A stretch of 64,000 bases of DNA from contig NC_133284.1 of the NCBI RefSeq assembly GCF_005239225.2, positions 5,857,770-5,921,769 on the forward strand, given 5' to 3'. The DNA comes from Populus alba (Eukaryota; Streptophyta; Magnoliopsida; Malpighiales; Salicaceae). A program made the position numbers and the translations under genes. Of this stretch, positions 39,312-50,968 are shown piece by piece (within the stretch, counting starts at the first letter, position 1; each line of letters opens with the position of its first letter). The notes below the pieces were generated by a model that saw nothing but the letters and a program-made list of their open reading frames with translations, did not search any database and was not told the DNA's origin.

Positions 39312-40952
39312 TGTTGTAACCCATTTTTTGGTCCCCACATAAAAAATAATAAAAATAAAAAAATTCAAAAAATATATTATAAAAAAAACGCAAAACGGTG
39401 CCGTTTGGAAACGGCACCATCGTCTTCTTCCCTGCGCACGCAGAGAACAGGGGAGAAGAATTTTTCTTCTCCACTTTTCGCCGAACTTCTTTCCCGGATT
39501 TGGCTCAATAAGACGCCTACCATTCGACGCCCACTTGCCTCCTTTTTATCCATTGAACAGATAGTGCAGGGGCGGCCAACAGTGGCCGCCCCACCATTCG
39601 CCCCCCCTGTTTTCCTATAAATACAGGGGAGGGCTGCTGAAAATAAGAAAAGAAAGAAAAAAAAAGAGAAGACCAAGAGAGGGGGAAGAGAAGAGAAGGG
39701 AGAGCAAAGAGAGGGAGAAGAGGGAGAAGAGAGGAGAGAAGGCAGAGAAGAGAAAGGAAGAAGCAGAGAAGAAAACAGAGGAGAGAGAGAAGGAAAACGC
39801 AGAGCCACCGCCGGCCACCCCACTGTCAGCGCCGCTTCCTGTCGCCACCAGCAGCTCCGCCATCAACGACAGCCACCACAGGTCAGCCCTCAACCCCTTA
39901 TCTCGTTTTACTGTTCATCTTCTTGCATGCAGAACGTGCACTGTGCAAGCCATGAATTAATTACCCGGTTACTGTGCACGTTCTGCAAGCCATGAATTAA
40001 TTACCCGGTTACTGTGCATGGGCACAGGCTAATTAATTCACTGGTTACTGTGTGCACAGTAACCCGGTTACTATGTGCACAGTAACCAGCCCATTTGGGC
40101 CTGGGCTGGGACGTCAGCCAGCCCATGTAAATGGGCCAGGTTTGGCCCAACCCATGCAATTGGGCCTGATCCGGCCAATTGTAAAAAAATAGAAAAAAAA
40201 ATATTATTGTTTTAAAAAAATATTTATGATGTTCCCACTGTTGATTTATGTTATTTTTATTAATATCGGGTAGTATTTTTATGTCGTAAAAATACAAATC
40301 TGGTATTAAACTACCCGGTTTTTCATCAAAAACTTCCAAAAATACAAAAAAATTAAAAAAAAAAGGAGAAAAAAATGTTTTTGTGCATACGGCCAAGTGT
40401 CTCAAAGCTAAAAAATCATATTGTATTTTTCATACACCAAAAAAACAATGTTTTAGCATGCATTTTGGCTTTAATAACCAGTTTATTAAAGTCAAGAGAA
40501 TATTGGCCAAAATTTCAAAAACAACAAAAAACTTTATTTTGTTTGTCTCTTAGTATTCGAGGTATGACATTATATGTAATGCATATTCTAGATATTAATT
40601 CTTTTTTTCCGGACAATCGAACCTGGGGTATGACATTACATGTAATGCGTATTCCGAACAATTACAAACCACAACAAGACTTTAGATTTTATCAGACAAA
40701 ACAATGCAGCTTACCTTAGGTAGGGCGTAGTTGGGGTGCTAATACCTTCCCTTTACGCAACCAGTCTCCGTACCCGATCTCTAAAGACCAGTTAAGGTTC
40801 CTAGTAACCAGAATACTAGGTGGCGACTCCCAGTCTATATTTTCACATATAGAGACAAGAATTCCTTGTCTCTCCTTATTTGCCGGGAATACATATTCCG
40901 ATTATTTTTCCTTGAGGGTGGACGATCGCTGCGCCGCCGCACACGTGCGACA
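39312..40952 (+). repeat. 3' LTR
   Basis: Same ends as the 5' LTR (TGTTGTAACCC to GTGCGACA), 1641 bp. It is 48 bp longer, mainly through duplication and rearrangement in the hairpin cluster (about 39932-40090). The TATA box is at 39616-39623 and the PBS-like TGGCGACTCC at 40821-40830. Confidence 0.95.
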
Positions 40953-40957
40953 GAGCA
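40953..40957. repeat. Target site duplication, right (GAGCA)
   Basis: Exact copy of the left duplication, immediately after the 3' LTR. Confidence 0.93.
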
Positions 40958-43900
40958 AAAGGTAAAAAGATGCCTTAACAGTTGAAATAAGAAAAGGATA
41001 ATTAATTTACTGTTACTTTGGTCTTAAGAATACAATGTTGAGTTTTTATCGATCTTATAATAAGTCTTTAATTAATGGTTTTAATAATTAGACGGACTCT
41101 ATTTGTTTTTATGTTTTAAAAGTATTTTTAAAAAATATTAAAAAAAATTTATTTTTTATTTCAAATTAATATTTTGTTGGTGTTTTTAAATTATTTTGAA
41201 GTATCATTTTCAAAAATAATTTTAAAAAATAAAAATACCATTTTAATATATTTTTAAATAAAAAATATTTTAAAAAATAATCAAAAACCATGTTTTCAAA
41301 TAAGTTATTAAATTATCCCACAACATCGTTATTATAAAAATTATTCATTGGTATGAAATGCATATAGCTACGGAAGCGGGAGAAGATAATAATAACGAAT
41401 ATGTAATGAATAAACTCAAAAATTAAAAGAACCAAATAATTGCATAGAATTATCTTTTGTAGCATTGCTCAAAGTGGTCGTGATATTTTGAATACAGATG
41501 AAAAGGACAGCAGGGGATGAGTTTTTTTATTTTATTTATTTACATAGTATTCACATCAACTTGAATATATTTCAATTAATTTTTATGAATTTTAAAATTA
41601 ATAATTAGATATATTTTCAATAATCATTAATATTGAAAACTAAAAAACTTGAGATGAGTATTGATTTGTAAAGAGATTGGTTTTTTAAATTTAGGTTATT
41701 TTTTGAATTAAATTGAATAATATTAAGTTTTATTTTCAAACAATCTTATAAATGCATTAAAAATAGAAGAAATAAATTCTCATATAGCTTAATAATTAGT
41801 TAATTAATAGTTAAACCTCATTGTACATCGAATATTAGTATTCACCGATCAAGAAAAGAAAACAAGAGCAAATGAATCAAAACAAGAAAGTTAGTCAAAT
41901 AATCCTAAAGTTTAATATTTTTTCACTTTACGATCCATTTTATTTTTAAATTATAGTTTATATTCCAACTCAAAATAATTTTTAAATAAGAATTAAAAAA
42001 AAAAAAACAATTTATCCTTGTACATAATATATTATAAAATAACAAACGACATTCTCTCTTTCTTTTCGCTAGAACACAATCCTGAACTCAAATCATGACC
42101 TAATCTCTTTTTTTTCCTGAACTCAAATCATGACCTAATCTTCTTCTTCATCTTCTTTTTCTCTTCTGAAACCAACCCAAAACTACCAGGATTTTTCAAT
42201 TTCATGAACCCTAAAATTACCAAATCAATTCTTCAATGCCTTTGTAGCATCGCCCATTTCCTTGCCGCCACCCATCTTTCAAATACGAATTTCCATAAAA
42301 CTCACACCAACCTTGCTTAATCCCTGGTCGTTGAAGCAAGTTATCGTAGTCTAAAAAAAAATCCCTCTCTCTCTTTCTTCAACTCCCTCTGTTTCCCAGT
42401 TTCTCTTTCATTCTATGAATTAAAAAAAAAAAAAAACAAACAATTGGGGACAAAATGGGGTCCTCGGGGGCGGCAATAAATTTTTTTATTCTACTTTATG
42501 ACAAATCAAAAGTTTCTGTGTCTTTGTAGAAATGAGCACACAGTTTTATTTCATAAAATAAATAAATCCAAGCCAGAGCCAAAGTACTGGGAACTCAGCT
42601 GAAGGATGAGTCATTGAAGTGCACTTGCCACTTGTAAGGAGTGAAAGAAGTGTGGGACTGAGGATAAACAAATGTCAAATTGCATGCTTCTCTTTTCCCT
42701 TTTCCTCGTATGAAATGAAGCTGATAAATGAAAACCCCCTGCTGTAGTTGATAGCTTGATTCTCGTTGTTCATGAAGAAGGACAGTTTTTTAGTTTGCTT
42801 TCACCTAGCAAGGTAACCTCTACTATTTATTAGAGAATGGAAATGCATCGCTGTTTGCGAGCAGAACAAGTTTTTCGCATGTAAAGTGTCATCAAATTAT
42901 AGAATATAAACTGTAATTTTCAAAGATTTTTTTTTTTGGAAAAAACTAAATTACACGAGTAATTTTCTCAGTATAAAAGTCATTTTCACTCTACTGTACA
43001 ATTCAACTTAATTCGGCCTCGATATGTATGAATGCATCTCAATGTATGTACCTTGGGCTCGGTACATCGTACATACATGCAAATAGCAAAAGCAATACCG
43101 TGATAGAGGGGAAAGGAAAAAAAGGGGAGGGGCTCTATTATTTCTCTGATGGTATGTTCACCTAAAGCAGAGACAAAAATGACAAAACAACAGTTGCTAT
43201 AACATAGACGACGACTGTAAAACCAAACATAAGAAAAGAAGGGAAGGCGTGGCCTGCGTCACAGGCCTATCCAGGCGGCGCTGCTGTTGGGTACGGTCGT
43301 GCTGAACACCGGCGAAAGATGAAGATTCTTGATGTCCCGAAATCTAGCTTGCTATTAAGGAGATTCTTTCTTTTTTGTTACCTTTTTAGCTTGTTACATG
43401 CACTATCGTTTATTCTCTGGTTTTTCTTTGCTCACGGTATTTAAGCATGCAACAAAATGTCCTTTCCTGTCATATAGTTGACCTTTGATGTCTGGAGAAG
43501 AACATGGACATGCCATGCTTAATTACCCCATAAAATATCCACCGTTCAAGGGCAGTTCAGCCAGTGTAGCGGTAATTTTCTGTTGTAAACAAGTACTGGT
43601 AATTAGTAATTACATTTGTTCCAAGAAAAACAAGAAACGGTGATTATCTCATCAGGTCATATGTTTTTTTAAAATGTAAAAAACAAAAAAAATTGTAAAA
43701 AATCCAATCATGAACTAAAAGATTTGATGTATACTTGACAGAAAACTTATAAAATATTAAGATATTGACATATTATACAGCATATTATGAAAAGATATAT
43801 TGTCAATATTGTAAAAGGATCTCAATAATCTTACTTATAATAGAACAAAAAATTAAATAGAATTTAATAAAATAATATCTAAGATATATTTTTATTTCAT

Positions 43901-45034
43901 CTAAGAATTAAAAAAAAAAAACAGACCAACTAACAAATTATTAGTAAGTAAAACGGGGAAAAAACATTTTATTTTAAAAAAATATCTGATTTAACTCGGA
44001 TTAAACCACCAAACACATGACCCTGGATATAATAATATGACAAGTTTATAAAAAAGCAAAACAAAAACAAAAATCAAAGTTTAATTCTCAACCAATTTAA
44101 TATTAAAAGATAAAATTAAAAAAAATTAATTTAAAAAAAATCATAAAAACTTCTCGAGTCAACATGAATTAGCTTGACAAAACTCACAACTTCAGTTGTG
44201 AAACCAAGATAATTCATAGAAAAAAAAATTATAAAAGTTCAATTACAAAGTAACCCAATGTAAAAAAATAAAATAAAAATAAAATCAATTAATAAAAAGG
44301 AGTTAAACAAAACAACCACAACAAACCCTGTTAAGCCCACCAACCCCCGTGACCCGAGTAATGCAAACAAGATAAAAGAATGGAAGGAAAAACAAAAAAA
44401 ATATGAAGCATAATTTTCAAATCAATTAAATGTCAAATGACCAAAAAATGCATTCAATTTGAAGGAAAAAAAAAAAAAACCTAAGCTAACCTGGGATAAC
44501 CCACTAAACTTGTGATCTGAGTCATAAGATCGAGATGACCCCATAGAAAGAAATAAAAAATTATGAAGCTCAATTCCAACAAAAAAAAATCAATATTGAC
44601 GGATAAAATTGAACAAAAAATAATTTATAAAAAAGATGTAAAAAAAAATCAAAATTAATTTGAGCTAGCCTTCCAAACACATGACCCGGGGCACAAGACC
44701 AAGATTACCCTGTAAAAGACAATTTAAAAAAATCATGAAGCCTAATTCCTTATAAACTTAATGTTAAATGATGAAATTGAAAAAAAAAATCAATTCAAAA
44801 ATGAGCAAAAAAACAAAACAAGTAACAATTTAAAAAATGATCTCAAATTTAACATATAAATAAAATGATACGACTCCTTGCAATTTTAAATTAATCATGG
44901 TGAAAACAGAGGAGAGAAAAGAAGGAGAAGAAAAAAGAGAGGTCATTGTAACCTTATGGTCGCTTGTCCATTCCACTTGGCGTCTCCCACAAAAGACCTT
45001 GTTGAATCACTTCCAAAGTGGCAAGGACAATGAT
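40958..45034. other. AT-rich intergenic region
   Basis: No gene recognised. It holds an AT-rich MITE-like block (about 41095-41315), a short direct duplication of cctgaactcaaatcatgacc at 42057-42145, and the degenerate 165-bp tandem repeats listed separately. Confidence 0.5.
43990..44870. repeat. Degenerate tandem repeats, about 165-170 bp
   Basis: About five diverged units. Each contains a motif of the type accaaacacatgaccc followed by gaccaagataaccc and then an A-rich segment with aattgaaaaaaa. Motif copies lie near 44004, 44170, 44334, 44499 and 44669. A related single block may be present near 60660-60860. Confidence 0.65.
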
Positions 45035-45042
45035 GTTCTAAC
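45035..45042. repeat. Target site duplication of the hAT element, left
   Basis: GTTCTAAC, repeated exactly at 46193-46200. An 8-bp duplication is diagnostic for hAT insertion. Confidence 0.9.
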
Positions 45043-46192
45043 TAGGGGTGTTCAAAAAAACCGAAAAACCGAGTAAACTGATAAAACCGACAAAACATTA
45101 ACCGAAAAAACCAAACCGAATAATAAAACCGAGTAAACCGATTAGATTATATAGAAAAAACCCTGGTTCGGTTCGATTTTCGGTTTTGCAGTGCAAAAAC
45201 CGGGTAACCGGACCGGACCGGTTTAAAAAAAAGGGGTCTGTAGTTTGTACTCCGCCCTGATATAAATAGAAAAATTTGTTGCAATGCACGCCGCTCTCCT
45301 CTCTGGCTCTATTATTTTTTGTGGGATGAGAGGGGGGGGATGGAAGATCTGGCAGGGAAATGAGTGGCTTCTTTAGGGATACTTTGAGAGGGAGAGAACA
45401 AGGGGTTGTTATGCAATCTGTGGAGATCAGTGACTGTGATGATGTTGAGGTTTAATTGGAGACTTTAGTTTTGATGTATTCTCATGATATGAAGAGGAGA
45501 TTGATGGATGAGGACGTCTCCAGGGTCTTGGCTTTCCTCAAGGTATACTTAAATTCTGTCTTTTCTTGTTTTCTTTCTTTCCTCAAGATCTCGTCTTTCC
45601 TGGGTTTTGATTTTCGATGCATCTTGTCCTTTTTTTTTTTTTTTAATTTTCAAGGGAGAGATTTGTATGTGGAATAATTATGTTACTTTTTTTGCTTGCT
45701 GAACTTTAAGCAATGGTAATACTAGTGTTCTGTTCTAGGTATCTGCAGATATCATGTTTGAAACAGGGATTGAGTCATGCTTGGAATGCTTGGAAGCTAT
45801 TCCATGGTCTGAGGACGAAGAGGAAAAGGTTGTAACTCAACTCAGTCAACTTCAGCTCTGTGACTTGGCAGCTGAAGTTCTCCAGAGAGATCATCCATGG
45901 AAGATCTGGTCGAAGGAGATGAAGGGAACTGGAGATGGGGAAGAGAAAAGTCTTGTGTGGTTCTCGAGGGGAGCTGGTCTGTAGGCGGGAATGGAGGCGG
46001 ACAGATCGGGGGAAACAAGAAAAATGCATATAGGTTTGTCCGGTTTTTTGGCTAAAAAACCGGATCGGAACCGGCCGGTTTAGGCCGGGTCCGGTTCGGT
46101 TTCGGGTGGCCTTTTTTTTTTTCTTTCTTTTTCGGTTTTGGTTGCTTTTTTTTGGTGAAAAAACCGAACCGAACCAGAAATGATCAGCCCTA
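45043..46192. mobile_element. hAT-like element carrying a captured gene fragment
   Basis: A 1150-bp element flanked by a perfect 8-bp duplication (GTTCTAAC). The left end starts TAGGGGTGTTCA; the right end, read inward, starts TAGGGCTGATCA, so the ends are imperfect inverted repeats. Both subterminal regions are full of AACCG/CGGTT words, the usual transposase-binding layout of hAT elements. There is no transposase; the interior is a piece of a BTB/POZ gene with its intron. Confidence 0.88.
45353..45894 (+). pseudogene. Captured BTB/POZ gene fragment with retained intron
   Basis: Two exon pieces (45353-45542 and 45739-45894) flank a GT-AG intron of 196 bp. Translation gives MQSVEISDCDDVEV, a stop (TAA at 45453-45455 where related proteins have Tyr), ETLVLMYSHDMKRRLMDE, and then, after splicing, VSADIMFETGIESCLECLEA followed by IPWSEDEEEKVVTQLSQLQL. 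This resembles the region after the BTB domain in the plant At1g63850/At5g60050-type BTB/POZ proteins. Both ends are cut, so no complete protein is encoded. The donor gene is not in this window. Confidence 0.8.
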
Positions 46193-46200
46193 GTTCTAAC
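46193..46200. repeat. Target site duplication of the hAT element, right
   Basis: GTTCTAAC, identical to 45035-45042. Confidence 0.9.
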
Positions 46201-47603
46201 AATAGAGAAAGTCACATTTTCTATCAAAGTAGAATAACTTTCCTCACATGGTGATGTGTGGTTGTATTCTCCATCTGATTTAAAATTGTTTGTTCTCTCA
46301 AATCCCTCACAATTGTTTTAGTTTCAAATTTGGTCCATCAAGTCTCAATTATTTTAGATCAATAAAATTTAATTTAATTTTTTCCATTCACTAAACACTG
46401 TTATTTTTTTTTCTTGATGTTGTGAGATATTCATTTCTCATATCTAGATAACGAAAACAAATAATTAAGATTGGTTCCAAATAAATTCATTTTAAAATGA
46501 TCAAATAAAAAAAAGGTTAAGCGATGAAGTAGTTGAACCTTTTCCCTTCCCATGCAATTCAATCCTTGATGCTAGCAAAAAATTGGTTGAATATTTTTCT
46601 AATATTCAAAATTGATACCCAAAGCTTTAATTGTTTTAAATCAATAAAGCTTCATTTAACTTTGATAAATTAAGCAATCAACCAAGCAGGGAAAAAATTT
46701 CTCAATATCATGCAATCCTCTAATTTAGACAACCAAAGCAAACCATCAAATCTAATCTCAAATAAACTCAAATTCAAATAAATAAATTGAAAAAAAAAAT
46801 CAAGGAATTTGAAATAGAATAGCCAAAGGACCATAAAAAGAAGAGAAAACACATTGAACAATGTTATAATCCATAATGTTTTATTTATTGATGAACAGTA
46901 AAAAATCCACACCCCTTATTTTTAATTTAATTTAATTTTTAATTGAAATGTGATTCTTGTTTCTTTTTCTCTCTATTTTTTTAAAATAAATTTATCTTTT
47001 AAAAAGAAACTAATACCAAGGCAAGGAAAAAAGTTCATTTCATTTTTGCCTTTGAAAAATTGAAAGCAAATTTTTCTATAACATGATATAATTTTATAAT
47101 ATTTTATAAAGAATTGATTTTTTATAATATTCCACGTTCATGGATATTTCAAGATGATTAATAAATTTTCAGATTTTGCAATTTCAAATTGCGATAAAAT
47201 TAGATCATTTAGTTACGATTGAGTTTGAACGAACATCTTAAGGTAAATTTTAATTTTCCTCATGAGGTTTATGTGTTTCCTAATTTCTCATAAAAGTTTA
47301 ATTTATTCAATTAGATTCAATACCTTTCATTTTTGTTTCCCTCCGTGTAAATTATAATTTTATCTTCAACGTTTATAGAATATCTCAATATGATAGTATC
47401 ATATTTTCCAAAAAAATATATATATTCTATCTCTATTTTTGTTCATTTTCTTTACTTTTTGGATGATGTTGAGATATCATACATTGGGGATGGAATTAAA
47501 ATTTACACTCTTGATGAAAATGGGCAAAAAATAAAAAATGTGGGGCTGATTGAAATAAAAATAAAATATATCCAGTCTAGTTGAAATAAATCAAAGGTTT
47601 TAG
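46201..47603. other. AT-rich intergenic region
   Basis: No gene or clear mobile-element boundary seen; AT-rich sequence with A/T runs. Confidence 0.5.
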
Positions 47604-48462
47604 CATGGTTATTAAACCTAGATCGGCCCGGTAGGTTGATCCAAGGGCTAGACCAGTCCGGGATTGTCAAAAGACCGGCCGGTGCAACGACTCGGCGAGT
47701 CAACCAGTGACATAGCGAGATCCAATTTTTTTTTTCTTTCAAATGTGGGATTTGAAACCTATTAGTATATATACTTTATGTTACCAAGAAAAAAGTTATG
47801 TTTTTTTAATATGAGATAAAAAATATATTGGTTTAAATACTTGAACTTAAAAGGATAAGATAATATCTTTTTAATGTGAAATTTGAAACACATTAGTATA
47901 TATACTCCATGTTTCCAAGAAAAAATTTATTTTTTTCAATGTGGATTTGAAACCCTTATATATATATTATATGTTCACAAGAAAAAAGTTATCTTTTTTC
48001 AATGTTGGATTTGAAATTCATTAATATATGTACTCTATGTTCCAAGAAAAAAGTTATCTTTTTTCAATGTGGGATTTAAAACTATCTTTTTTTAATGTGG
48101 AATTTGAAACCCATTAGTATATATATTCTATGTTCCTAAAAAAAAATATATCTTTTTTCAATGCGGGATAAAAAAACTTTTTTTTGTTTAAATATTTCAA
48201 CTTAAAAAGTTTAACATAATATCTTTTTAACGTGGGATAAAAAAACTTTTTAAAATATTATTTTAAACTTTATAATTTACAATATGTATGTATAACATAT
48301 ATTTACATGGATTTTTTTTCTTAATTTTTTCATATAAAATATTATAACTTTATTTTTTTTTAAATATTTTCAGGTTGATCCAGGTTGACCTGAGTTGACT
48401 CATGAAACCTGGGATCTTTCTTCTTGGCCAGGTCAACCTCCAAACTGGGTTTAATAATTATG
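47604..48462. mobile_element. Nonautonomous hAT-like element with internal tandem repeats
   Basis: An 859-bp element. The left end is CATGGTTATTAAACC and the right end in reverse complement is CATAATTATTAAACCC. The flanking 8-bp repeats GGTTTTAG and GGTTTTAA match at 7 of 8 positions. GC-rich subterminal segments (gatcggcccggtaggttgatcc on the left) surround an AT-rich centre of roughly 70-bp repeats. There is no coding capacity. The ends resemble the 279-bp element at 12472. Confidence 0.65.
47735..48185. repeat. About 70-bp tandem repeats inside the hAT-like element
   Basis: Five or six diverged copies of a unit containing caatgtgggatttgaaaccc, attagtatatatact and gttccaagaaaaaag in that order. 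Some copies are partial. Confidence 0.75.
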
Positions 48463-50968
48463 GGTTTTAAATGAAATTGAAACACCACATAAACTTCAAG
48501 GGGGGCAAGTTGAAAATTTACCCTAATATTTGATATAAAGTGGTTCGTCTTGCTGCCTTTGGCCCAATGAGTGTTCTGTTCTTGCTCAAATGATTAAAAG
48601 AGAAAATAAAATTAAAAGGCATCTGCGTGTCTAAACTTCTACAATTGTACAATCGAGTCTCTACACTCTGAATTGTTTTTTAAACAAAGTGTCTCGAGCA
48701 GGCACGGCGTACTGACGGAGTAACTTCTTGCGATGGCCCAATCCAACCCAAATGGGGCTGCGGAAAGATAGGCTGGGCTTGATTATCTGGGCTTGATTAG
48801 TCTGGGCTTGACTGGCCTGCCTCTGCCTATAGTCCTATTTTTCAATTGTTGCCTTTTGTATTTGTTCAACGCATACATAATTAACTAGGTACATGCCTGC
48901 GTTACGCTCTGGGCAGTTACAATATTATTATTTTTTTATCAATGCAAGAAAAATAATTTTAGCATTAACAGCATTAACAAAACGTCTTGCTGAGAAATAT
49001 TTTAAATTAATATGTCTTATTTTAATAAGAAAATACTTTTTTTCAATAAAAAAATTTCCTATTATGAAAATGGCAAGCAATTAGAATTAATAAAAAAAAA
49101 GCTAAATGATTTGAAGGTTAAAAAAATTTTCTTTTTAGTTAAAACTCGTTACCTAACTAAACAGTAGCTTCATTTTTGCATTTTACTTAACCAAAATAAT
49201 TATTTTTTAAATAACTTATTTGATCCATAAATCAGGGTTCTAATAAAAATACACTATATATATATATATATATATATATAGTAACATCCTTGAGGTCAAA
49301 GGCAAACATGCTAGTTAGATTAATTTTTTTTAATACCAAAAAAAAATGCGTTCATTGCCAACATATTTTATAGCAACAAGAAAAGTTTTTAATTGCAAAT
49401 AAAAAATTGTATGTGTTCGTTTAATAATTAAACAGATGAAGAATTAAAGATGTTAGTGTAAGTTATGATATTTTTTTTATAAATCTATACAATTCTAGTT
49501 TACTTACCAAATAAAGATACTGTGTGATGGGCTTAAATAAATTTAATAACTTCTTTAAAAAAAAAAAAATTCTATCCAACTACATGACAATAAAAACTAA
49601 CATGCAGAAGAGAGCCACCGAATAAGATTTAAGAAAAGAAAAACTATCACAAGGGGACGGAAAAAAAAAAAAAAAAGAATGTTCGCTAATGTTATAAAAA
49701 ATAATGCTATAAAATTTCTTGATTTTTTTTTTAATATAATTTAATCAATCAAACATCCAAAAAAATTAGCTATGGAGTAGAATTTAGAAAAAAATCATGA
49801 TGAGTTGTATAAAAAAAATGTTTGCTAATATAATAAAAAAAAAACCTATGATTGCATAGAAAAAAAAAACTCACACGCCTTAGCTTGTTTTGTTTTTATT
49901 TTTTTTTTCTTTTGGTTTTCCAAATAGATTTGTTAAAAAATAATTTGAAAATCATGCCTTTTTTATTAGAATGAGGTTTGACCCACACCAGAGGTCTCTT
50001 TTTAATATATTAAAAAAATACAATATATTCTAGTAATTAAAAAATGCTGTAAAGTTCTGATAAGAGTTTTTATACATAAAATATCATTTCTCAACCTGTT
50101 TTTAACCAAAAAGTGCCTAACAATACTCTAAAGACATTAATAAACTGATATATGATATTACATAACCCAAAATTTGATTAAATACTCGAATTCAAAACGC
50201 TTCCCAGCCCCATTTTAACCCTATGAAGCAAGGTAAATGAAAAAAAAAAATGAAACTCTTCTTATCGAATAAAATTCATAAATAACAAAATCAATTTTTT
50301 TTATATTCAAAATGAGTCAACGAATATTTTTCTCTCTTTTCTCTAAAATTAAGAAGCTAAAAAATAAAGGAGATGAAGTTTTGGATCAAAAATGAATTTC
50401 AAAAACTAAAATGATTGTGATTGTATTAGTTAGAAAGTAGAAGGCTCAAAATTAAATTTTCACATTAATTTGAAATGGCTATCTAGTTTTTTCATGTTTT
50501 TCATTTTAATCCCTTGAATTTGAATCTTGCCATTCCTTGAAAAATCATAAGCAATTGATAAAAAATCAGGCCACATAAGAATTATAAAGGAAAAAGTTTG
50601 ATGATGAAATCACTATTAAAATCTTGAGTGTGTGGATAGTGAATTTAATTTGCATATTGAAACCTCTACCTCTTTTAGTTTTTTCCATGATATAATATAA
50701 TATTCTACGCCCATGAATGCACGAAGCTGCCGGATTTACTTGACTAGAAGATCAAAATACTTTTACTACAGAATTTTCCTTAAATATTGCGAAATCGAAA
50801 ACTCCGACATGGAATCGAAGGATGTAGCGAAAACTCCGACATGTAGCGAAATCTCCTGTAACATTACTCAGATCATGTTCATACACAATGAAAAGCAAAA
50901 ATAGAATACATAATGAAATCCCTACTCCAACATCACTTAAGAAGAAAACAATCCATTCAATGACTTGA
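48463..50968. other. AT-rich intergenic region and EXO70 3' flank
   Basis: No gene recognised. A TA microsatellite lies at 49255-49280. The last ~250 bases (about 50700-50968) have better complexity and probably hold the 3' UTR of the minus-strand EXO70 gene. Confidence 0.5.

Larger units (their letters stand above)
31181..40952 (+). mobile_element. Gag-only LTR retrotransposon (Ty3/gypsy, Tat-like), pol missing
   Basis: A 9.77-kb element bounded by two near-identical LTRs (1593 and 1641 bp) that start TG and end CA, with a perfect 5-bp duplication. It has a primer-binding site complementary to a tRNA-Arg 3' end, a polypurine tract next to the 3' LTR, a frameshifted gag and no protease, reverse transcriptase, RNase H or integrase. 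The 3' half is noncoding DNA with three tandem-repeat arrays. The tRNA-Arg primer, the Gag knuckle type and the 3' tandem arrays suggest the Tat/Ogre side of Ty3/gypsy (inference). The element must have been mobilised in trans by an autonomous relative. The near-identical LTRs indicate a recent insertion. Confidence 0.93.

Noticed and set aside
43250..43330. GC-rich patch that might be an organellar insert or RNA gene
   Set aside because: I could not fold it into a tRNA cloverleaf or match it to a known organellar gene by eye.
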